A stretch of DNA of 11,262 nucleotides, taken from positions 1,400,386-1,411,647 of the forward strand of contig KQ482066.1 in assembly GCA_001430745.1 (NCBI GenBank). Reading direction: 5' to 3'. A program made the translations under genes and the position numbers. This document shows positions 1-6,727 of the stretch, in pieces. Source of the stretch: Auxenochlorella pyrenoidosa. Lineage: Eukaryota; Chlorophyta; Trebouxiophyceae; Chlorellales; Chlorellaceae. Each line of letters opens with the position of its first letter. Within the stretch, counting starts at the first letter, position 1. The notes below the pieces were generated by a model that worked only from the letters and a program-made list of their open reading frames with translations, was not told the origin of the DNA and made no database searches.

Positions 1-150
1 GGGGGGGGTTGGGTAAAAAAGTGTGCATGCGTGGGGGGTTGGGGTTGGGGCTTTCAGGCTGCTGTGCGGGTCGCAGCGTGAAGGCCCAGCCATCCGGCCT
101 CTAGCAAGGCCGAGCAAGGCGGCGCGCGCGGGGAGCGTGGGGATGCGTGC
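1..150 (-). other. Intron (partial) of the DUF3531 gene at the left edge
   Basis: Sequence after the codon run ...N-L-Q of the last visible exon. The plus strand is very G-rich near position 1 (GGGG and GGTTGGGG runs), so the transcript here is C-rich. No exon resembling the rest of DUF3531 is visible. The donor would be GC (gcacgc), but because the frame is open to the edge, read-through cannot be excluded without the sequence to the left. Confidence 0.55.
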
Positions 151-2081
151 CTGCAGGTTGCCCGAGTTGTAGCCGCCCAGCCGTCCCAGCAGGAACCAGG
201 AGTTGAGCACCTCCTGCAGCGGGGTGAATGCGTGGGTGGGTGTGTGGGTGTGGGTGTGATTGTGGGGTTGTGGATGAGGGTGCAGGTGGGGGATGGGTGT
301 GGCTTTGTGGGGTTGAGCCTGCACGGGGGCAGGGGGCTGCAAAGCGCTGTGCCGCCGGGATGGGGGCTGAGCTGAGCGCCTGCTGCCCGGTCGCGGCGCG
401 AAGGGCTGCGGGTGCAGGGCACCGCTGCGGTTGCAGGGCGCCAGGGGGCGGCCGGTTGAAACCAACCATCCTGCCTGCCAAGGTGGGCAAGCCGCGCACG
501 CTCCCCAAGTGTGCGGCGTGGGCGCCTGCCCGCCCGCCCGCTGCGCAAGCAAGCAACATGGGCGCGGCGCTGGGAGCAGCGCAGCGCAGCGCAGCGCGCA
601 GCTCGGAGGCACGCGCCCGCGGCGCTGTTTGCAACACGCGCCCGCGGCGCTGATCCCCCGGCCCTGCTGCCCCCAGCTGCTGACACCGCCCGCCTGCAGC
701 AGCTCGAGGTCTGCGCCCGTGGGGGGCCGATACAGCTCCAGCCACACCCACAGATTGAACTGGTCCACGGGGCTCCGGAAGCTGCAGGCCAGGGGGGCGC
801 AGGCGGAAGAAATGGGGTGTCAGTCGCGACGCGGGCGGCAGCAGCGGCGTGTGGGGTGCGACGCGGGCGGCAGCAGCGGGGTGTGTGCAGTGACGCAGGG
901 GGTCCCCAGCGGTCAGCCCAGCTGGGGGAGCTGCCCTTGCACAGCCGGGATGCGGGTGCTGCCGGCCGCAGCAGCGTGTGCGGCACAGCGCAAGTGGCAA
1001 GGCGCGTGCTGGCAGGCTGCACGATGCGCGCACAGCCCTCAGCAGGTCGCGGAGGCTAGCAGGCCTTTTGGCTTTGCCCTCGCGGGCCGCATGCCCGCCC
1101 AGCTTATCTCCCAACCCCAGGCCAGCCAGCGAGGCGGCACGCGGCGCGGCGCCCAGCATACCCAGGCGGCGTGCCCGGCAGTAGCCCTTGCGGCAGTAGC
1201 CCCTGCAGCAGTAGCCCCTGCGGCACTACCGCCTGCGCCTTGCCTGACATCCACCGGCGCATCCTCCCCTCCAAACTTTGTGCCCATGATGCGGGCGTGC
1301 ACTGCATCAAGCTCTGTAGAGTGCAGGGGTGGGGGGGCGGCTAACAGCCTAGCTTGCGCAAAGAGGGGTGCCTAGAAGCCAAGGAGCAGCGAGGCCATGA
1401 CTGAGGGGTAGCGAACCGAGTGGCGCACTCATGCAGCCCCGCAACCCTGTGTGCCGCCGCAGGCCGCCGCTGAGGGCCCCCCGGTAGTTGATTCCTGCTG
1501 CACAGCAGCCATTCCCAACGCAGCCAATGAGAGCGGGCGTCCTTGGGAGGATGCAAGCCCGAAAGCGCCAGGCAGCGGCGCATGGCAGCGCACCATCCCT
1601 CATGCGCTGCTGCACCACCTCTGGGTTGCCGTTGGCGCCTGCCAGCAGCCGCGCCGCATCCTCGTCCATGTCTGCAGTTTCCTCCAGGTCCCTACGCCAG
1701 GGAAGAGCAGCCGGGCAGAGCAAAGCGGGGGTATCAACAGCGTGAGGCGGCAGCAGTGGCCCCCCGCCGCCGGCCTGCCCAGGCACGACAGCGTGCTGCG
1801 GCAGCAAAGTGATGCAGACAGCGCATACTGATTCAAGTGATCCACAGGGACGCGACATGGAAAACCAGACAAGCTGCGCACCGCAGCCAGTCAGGCTTGT
1901 CTGCCGCTGCCGCCACGAGTGCTCGCCGCTGCCGTTGCCGGCGCTGATGTTGCTGCTGCCAACTTGCCGGCGCGCCGCAGCGTTTACGTGCGATGATGGA
2001 TGCTGGATACACCGCGGCTGCCGCCTCGCAGGGCCTGCCGCTGGTGGACGGCTGTGCGCCGCAGGCAAGGGACGCCCTCAT
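151..2081 (-). CDS. DUF3531 family protein, probably plastid-targeted (3' part beyond the left edge)
   Basis: Function unknown; DUF3531 proteins occur in cyanobacteria and in plant and algal plastids. Exons read on the minus strand: 2081-1882, 1691-1594, 1313-1244, 781-694, 213-151, giving 173 residues with all phases agreeing. The ATG at 2081 is the first possible start because an in-frame TAG lies 9 nt upstream (2090-2088). Residues 1-60 resemble a transit peptide: rich in Ala, Arg and Gln, few acidic residues, ending RRALVAAAADK. The family core follows: PVDVSFRSPVDQFNLWVWLEL around residues 120-140 is split here only by an intron, and EVLNSWFLLGRLGGYN begins at residue 153. Donors at 1243, 693 and 150 are GC; the first two are forced by reading frame and family alignment. 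The last exon is ended at NLQ because family members diverge from the downstream frame, although that frame stays open to the edge. Family assignment is from remembered motifs; confidence is high for residues 100-173 and moderate for the first exon. Confidence 0.85.
224..310. repeat. G/T-rich low-complexity tract in an intron
   Basis: About 85 bp of repeated GGGTG, GTGTGGG and GGGGTTG units on the plus strand, inside intron 4 of the DUF3531 gene. On the transcribed (minus) strand this is a C/A tract just upstream of the exon at 213-151, so it may act as an extended polypyrimidine region. The plus strand has many GGG runs and could form a quadruplex. Confidence 0.6.
610..652. repeat. 25-bp-spaced direct repeat
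   Basis: An identical 18-bp GC-rich segment (cacgcgcccgcggcgctg) occurs at 610-627 and 635-652, inside intron 4 of the DUF3531 gene. A short run of GCAGC units precedes it at about 576-600. It looks like local slippage or duplication. Confidence 0.75.
826..889. repeat. 32-bp tandem duplication
   Basis: Two adjacent copies of a unit starting gcgacgcgggcggcagcagc, at 826 and 858, with a weaker partial third copy near 890. They lie in intron 3 of the DUF3531 gene and the copies are nearly identical. Confidence 0.75.
1176..1235. repeat. 15-bp tandem repeat, four copies
   Basis: The unit cggcagtagcccctg repeats at 1176, 1191, 1206 and 1221; the last copy is the most diverged. The array is in intron 3 of the DUF3531 gene, beginning only about 9 nt inside the GC donor at 1243. 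Because the unit is a multiple of three it keeps every frame open, which explains some of the chance ORFs here. Confidence 0.85.
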
Positions 2082-2614
2082 GGCTTCCTAGCTGCGTGAA
2101 TCTCCCGAGAGACAAAAGAGAAAGGCATGCAGTGTGTTGGATCCCGCCCCGGCATGTCCAGCAAGGAGGCCGCTGTGCAGCGCTGGACAGCAGCACTGCT
2201 CGTTGCCAGAGCAGGTTTCTACATCTCGCAGCTGATTGTGCGCATGGCTCACTGCCAGTGTTACACTAATATGAGAGACATATATATTCTGTAAGCTATG
2301 CTACAGGCTCGTTGGGCGGGGCGTCCATTCAAAAGCTCCAAATACGGAGCCGCGCACGGCATGCGCTCCACATCAGCGGGCACCACGCGCGCAAGAATGG
2401 CAGGGCGGCGCACAGTCGGGGCTTGGCGGAGCTGTCGCAGTCAGTGCTGGGGTGCAGCAGTGCAGGGGCAGAGGACAAGGGTAGGGGGGTATGGCGTGCA
2501 CGGGGGGAGTTGGATGCATTTGCAAGGGCGGGCCTGCAGGGTGGCATGCGCGCTGCTGCGGCAGCCTCGGCCGCAGGGCTAGGGAGTCCCGAGCAGCTCA
2601 GGATTGTGGCACCA
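2082..2614. other. Intergenic region between two minus-strand genes
   Basis: It should hold the 3' UTR of the gene ending at 2615 and the promoter and 5' UTR of the DUF3531 gene starting at 2081. An AT-rich patch (tatatatt) lies near 2280-2288, against a GC-rich background. I see no exon with family motifs and no RNA gene here. The plus-strand ORFs at about 2298-2758 show no recognisable protein. Confidence 0.6.
2261..2265 (-). terminator. Possible UGUAA poly(A) signal
   Basis: TGTAA on the minus strand, about 350 nt after the stop of the gene ending at 2615. UGUAA is the usual poly(A) signal in many chlorophyte nuclear genes. A five-base match alone is weak evidence; position and strand fit, but the implied 3' UTR is long. 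Confidence 0.4.
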
Positions 2615-4832
2615 TCAGACAGACAGCGCCCGGACCTCGGCCAGCAGCGCCTCTGCCTCCTGCAGCGCCGTCTGCACGCCCACATCCCCGACGGTGCGGT
2701 GCTCGGGGGTCATCTGTTCCAGGCGCCTGCAGGGCAGCGCGGGGTGGGGCGGGGCTGAGCAGAAAAATCAGAAACGAGAGTCGTTGCCTCCCCGGGCGGG
2801 CAGAGCTGGGAGTTCCCAGCTCCATGCATCCATGCTCCATCCATGCAACCCAGGCAACCCACTTGTGCGGCCTTGCACACCAGTCTGCCCTGCCAGGCTG
2901 CACCCAGGCAGCCCGCCCTTCCTGCCCCAGGCCCTGGACGAGCAAACAGAGGGCCACCGCGGAGCAGCAGCCAGCCTCACACCCACCGGGCCAGCGTCTC
3001 CTCAGCCTCCCGCACATTCAGCCGGATCATGGGGCGGCGCGAGGGGTCGGTGTTGCTCTGCATCTCCGCCAGCTGCTCCCGCAGCGCCGCCACCGCCGCA
3101 TTCACCTCCATCACCTCGGCAGCTGCAGCAGAGGCAGAGGGAGGGTGCCAGCTGGGGAGGCGGGGCGACTGCGGCAGGCAACAACCGGACAGGCAAGGCA
3201 ACTGCTGCGGGCAGCAGGACGCACCACCACTTGCATGATTGGCTGCCCTGACCACGGCTGCCTGTCACACATAGATGGGAAGCACAAGCAGAAGCGGTTT
3301 GTTCCAACCTATGTCCACCCTCCACCGCATGCTTGCAACATAAAGCGTGGCCTTGGTGGACACGTGTGACCGGGCAGCGCAGGTTGCCAGGGCCACACCA
3401 TGAGCACGTCCGACACTTCCGCCAGCCCACGGTGGAGGGCGGACAGAGCCTGGGTGGAACCCTACAGCAAGCAGGGGTGTGCTGCCAGCCGCGCTCACCT
3501 GTCTGGCTGGCGGCGATCGCGGCGGGGGTCATGGGCGGCAGGTCCTCTGCATCCTCCTCCACCAGCACCAGATCCTCCTCGACGTCGCTGGTGATTGTCC
3601 AGGTGGCCAGGGGCTTGCCCGAGGCGCCGCCGCCGGCGCCATTGCCGCCGTCGTACGCTGCGCCATGGCCCGGCAGGAGGAGGGGGGGTGACGGGAAGCA
3701 GGCGGGGGCAAAGGGCGCGGGTACACGGCCCCAGCTGCAACAGTCAGGCCGTCGAACGCTCCCTGGCGCACCACCAGCGCCCGTGCACCACAAGCCCCTC
3801 GTCTGGACTGCAGACAGCGCGCATGCATGACGCAGCCCTCCCTGGTCGCTCTGCCCTCCGTTCATTCATAGGATGCATCGGGATGCACGCTAGCGGACTG
3901 ATAATTCTCGTTCGTCCTTGGCGCGCGGCTCACCCTTTGGCCGCAGCACCTCCTTCAGCGGCTCGGGCAGCGCCTCCTTGAGCGGCTCTGGCAGCGCCGC
4001 GCCCACGCTGCCCAGCACCTCGCTCTCTGCCGCGGCACCCTTTTGGAGGTAGCTCACCACCCGGTCCTCCAGCTCGCCCAGCACCTCAGCCTGCAGGGCA
4101 GTGTTTCAGTCAAACTTTTTCATTGTCGCGCAGGAAGGCGGGATGGTCGGCAGCCCCAGAAACGCGGCGTGATGCTGGGCGCAGGCGGCGGTCAAAGGGC
4201 GGCGTGCCATTGTGGCCAGTGGCAGGGGGGAGCTCGGGCATAGGGCATGCGCAAAAAGACGCTCGCCTGCTTCTCTTCCAGGGGCCGCGCGTCCTGCGCC
4301 AGCATCGTCAGACGCTCCACATCAGAGGGGCTGCACAGAGGTGGCAGGAGCAGGGCGCCAGGCGAGCACGTGGGTGCAGCACGGCCCACACTGATGGCAT
4401 GCAGCACACATGCTTGGGCACACGGCATGCATTCTTGCAACCAATCATGTCACTTGGCGGGCAGGATGGACTGCAGTGCTGTGCTGGCCCAGGAGCCAAA
4501 TATTCAGGCTGCAAGGAGGAGCAGCTTTCAACAGGCGCCCAACAGAGGAGGCGCCGGCGGCGGCCTCGCAACAGCCCTGCTTCCCCGCGCCAGCAGGCTC
4601 ACATCTTCTCGAGCACCTCAGGTAGCGATTGCAGCGTGCCCAGGGCCACACGCCCCGGCAGGGCCAGCAGGTCGAAAGGGGTGCGCAGAAGCGGCAGCAG
4701 CTTGTCACCCGGACCGCCGGCGGGCGAGGGCTGCGATGCTGCGAAGGGGGTGATCGACTGCCGGCCCGACGCGACGATAGCAAGCCGCTGGGGCCGACCG
4801 ACGGGCCGGGTTGTCGAGAGCTGGAACGACAT
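2615..4832 (-). CDS. Uncharacterised, probably plastid-targeted protein, 285 residues
   Basis: I do not recognise the family. Exons on the minus strand: 4832-4603, 4330-4267, 4090-3934, 3657-3499, 3122-2987, 2726-2615, ending in TGA; all phases agree. Residues 1 to about 35 are rich in Ser, Thr and Arg with few acidic residues (MSFQLSTTRPVGRPQRLAIV), like a transit peptide. The mature part has no membrane segment: an amphipathic helical region (FDLLALPGRVALGTLQ, residues 53-68), a charged stretch with RPLEEKQ at about 92-98, LEDRVVSYLQKG at about 105-116, an 8-residue tandem repeat LPEPLKEA/LPEPLKEV (131-146), a Gly-rich linker, an acidic segment (ITSDVEEDLVLVEEDAEDLP, 172-191), and a coiled-coil-like C-terminus. 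The donor at 4266 is taken as GC (CAG|gcgagc); a poor GT (gtcttt) two codons later would add Ala-Ser. The gene shares a 402-bp spacer with the divergent gene on its right. Confidence 0.75.
3948..3995 (-). repeat. 24-bp in-frame tandem duplication in an exon
   Basis: Two adjacent 24-bp units within exon 3 of the gene at 2615-4832 encode LPEPLKEA and LPEPLKEV. The copies differ at a few bases, so the duplication is not brand new or is under constraint. Confidence 0.85.
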
Positions 4833-5234
4833 GAGGCTGCAGCCTGATCGTTGGACGGATCCTGCCAAATAGAGTCTGAGCAACGATGCAGAACTGGCGA
4901 TGCCGTCAACAGCGCGGCAGGCTTGCTGCGGTCACAGCTGGCCGTCTGCTCAAAAGTCTGCATAAGCAATCAGCTCCCGGCAGTTTTCGGGCCAACACCT
5001 GCACTGCGCAGACACCGCCCCGGTCCCCCAATTACAAGGGCGCTCACACACTCTGTGCACCACCCTTTGGAGCCTCTGTGAACACGGAGACGCACCTGAA
5101 TAACGCTCTGCAAATCTGATCCAGTCGAATTTGACAGCGGCAGGCTCTCAGTAGCAACTACTGCAGTGGTTGACGGCGCCAGCGGGGGAGCACAGCACCT
5201 GGCCTGGCGGCAGCAAGAACAGGGTTGGAGCAGG
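4833..5234. promoter_or_regulatory. Divergent intergenic region, shared promoter candidate
   Basis: A 402-bp spacer between the minus-strand start at 4832 and the plus-strand ATG at 5235, so both promoters and 5' UTRs should lie here. I see no clear TATA box. AT-richer patches lie at about 4966-4990 and 5100-5135. No convincing coding sequence. Confidence 0.5.
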
Positions 5235-6392
5235 ATGGTGGTGGCTCTCAAGGGGCCCATGAAGGCGGCAAAGAGCAACAAGCTCGCCGTGCTGTTCACC
5301 GTTTCGGCGGGTCTCATCATCGCAGGTGATCCCTGCCCTCCCTGGCCGAGCGAGGGCCATACCGTTCAGGCGTCATGTCCTCATCATGCCATGCAGGGTA
5401 GCAGGGTAGCAGGGTCCGAGCGGCTGTATGCAAGTTCTATGACAGAGACGTACAAATGATTGTGCGTCTGCTGACTGCGCTGCTGCACTGTGTTTCTCCT
5501 CCTCCCTCTCTCATGGGCACGCAGGCCTGCCGCTGATGAACAAGACGGTGGGTGCTGCAGCCTGCTGCTGGGCAGAGTTGACTCTGCCCCCGAGTCAACA
5601 GCAGCGCCGCTGGCACTGCACGCCCGCAGCCCTGCATGCCGGCTCAACCGCCAGCTGCTGTCGTCTGATGGGCAGAATGGGCACCATTCGCTTGTTAGTG
5701 CGTGGAGCGATGCCGTGCGCTGGCTGTCCTGCACCTGCGAAAGCGGGCAGCGCTGCCGTGCGGTTGCTGCCCTGCGCCTGCCAACGCGGGGAGCGCTGCC
5801 GTGTGGTTGCTGCCCTGCGACTGCCAACGGGGGAGCGCTGCCGTGCGTGTGCCGCCTTGCGCCTGCCAACGTGGGGAGCGCTGCCATGGAGTGTGCCCCC
5901 CTGCGCCTGCCAACGCTGGGAGCGCTGCCATGCACTGGTTGCCCTGCAGGTGTACGCCACAGAGCAGAAGATGGCGGCGCTGCGGGACGCGCAGGTGGGG
6001 CTGGGCACTGGCGGCGCCCATTGCGGGCGCTGCTGCAGGCCGTGCTGCGCTGCAGGCAGGCTGCGGCAGCTGGCAGGCGTGCTGGCACGGCTCTGAGACC
6101 CACAGTAACCCGTACCACCCAGCGGCTGCTGTTGACCTCACGCCACCTGGCAGCAAGACTCTGGGAGGCCTGTGACCAGGGACACCTGAATGAACACCCA
6201 TGGCTTTGCTCCGGCTACCCATCCAGAGGAGGGCCGCAGGCGCGCCCCCACTCTTGCTGGCCTGGTCAATGGCAGCCCATGCCCGCAGACTGACCCGCAT
6301 GCCCAGCACTGCCCTGCCTGCAGTACGACCCTCAGGAGGCCAAGAATGAGGCGCGCAACCAGCGGCTGCAGGGGCCCAGGCGGGCGCAGTAG
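5235..6392 (+). CDS. Small single-pass membrane protein, 75 residues, function unknown
   Basis: I do not recognise the family. Exons: 5235-5325, 5525-5547, 5950-5994, 6324-6392, ending in TAG. All four join in phase (1, 0, 0) at GT-AG introns. The ATG has A at -3 and G at +4. Residues 1-16 are basic (KGPMKAAKSNK); residues 17-35 form one hydrophobic segment (LAVLFTVSAGLIIAGLPLM); the rest is a hydrophilic helix with ATEQKMAALRDAQYDPQEAK and a basic end. This suggests a single-pass protein anchored near its N-terminus, like many small mitochondrial or organelle-membrane subunits, but I cannot name a homologue. A UGUAA signal lies 148 nt past the stop, which supports the 3' end. The 23-nt second exon and the final exon would be easily missed by gene finders. 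Intron 2 holds a minisatellite. Confidence 0.65.
5707..5949. repeat. Minisatellite, about 43-bp unit, six copies
   Basis: Copies start at 5707, 5750, 5793, 5835, 5878 and 5922 (spacing 43, 43, 42, 43 and 44 bp), each opening with GCG(C/A)TGCC and carrying a CCTGCGCCTGCCAAC-like tail. The array fills the last 240 bp of an intron of the small membrane-protein gene; the final copy ends in the acceptor ccctgcag at 5949. The unit is not a multiple of three. Confidence 0.9.
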
Positions 6393-6727
6393 CGGTGCGC
6401 CCCTCGCGGCCATGCAGCGTCGCAGCGCCGGGCAGACCCTGCGCCCAGCGCTGCTGCTTGCGCCCCGCTGTATGATTCACCCCTCCTCCCCGCCAGCCCT
6501 CCCACCTGCCTCCCAGACTCAGACATTGTGTGCCAGCCATGTAAACACAGCCGGTCACGGCCAACGTGCACTGCTCTCGCACTCTGTGGCCGGGCTATGC
6601 GACCCAGAACAGCAGCCTGGACGTGTGCTCTGTGCTGCAGCGAGCGTGCCCGCTTGGCAGGGTGCTTGCGGGGTGTCCACAAGCAGAAGAAACAACAGCT
6701 CACACACATGCCCACCAGGGCGCAACG
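6393..6727. other. Convergent intergenic region
   Basis: It lies between the plus-strand stop at 6392 and the minus-strand stop at 6728 and should hold both 3' UTRs. A UGUAA is present for the plus-strand gene, but I find no minus-strand UGUAA here for the Cir_N gene. No exon or RNA gene seen. Confidence 0.6.
6540..6544 (+). terminator. Probable UGUAA poly(A) signal of the small membrane-protein gene
   Basis: TGTAA on the plus strand, 148 nt after the TAG at 6390-6392, in the convergent spacer. This is the expected chlorophyte signal at a plausible distance, on the correct strand. Confidence 0.55.

Noticed and set aside
1..60. Telomeric repeat at the left edge
   Set aside because: The G-rich runs are irregular and lie next to a conserved exon; they do not form the regular TTTAGGG or TTTTAGGG arrays expected of green-algal telomeres.
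431..1375. Plus-strand open frame of 314 codons
   Set aside because: It lies antisense to DUF3531 exons and introns, has Ala/Arg/Cys-rich composition with no motif, and is kept open by GC bias and the 15-bp repeats.
4123..4872. Plus-strand open frame of 249 codons
   Set aside because: Antisense to exons 1 and 2 of the plastid-type gene, whose splice phases and transit-like start are far more coherent.
4833..4883. Extension of the plastid-type protein to 4883
   Set aside because: The codon there is TTG, not ATG; the first in-frame ATG is at 4832 and starts a typical transit-like sequence.
5166..5234. Upstream extension of the small membrane protein from a GTG at 5166
   Set aside because: Nuclear genes of eukaryotes rarely start at GTG; the ATG at 5235 has good context.
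5490..6293. Plus-strand open frame of 267 codons and the overlapping minus-strand frames of up to 295 codons
   Set aside because: They run through the minisatellite, giving repeated Cys/Ala/Leu or Gly/His/Ala peptides; repeats keep several frames open at once.
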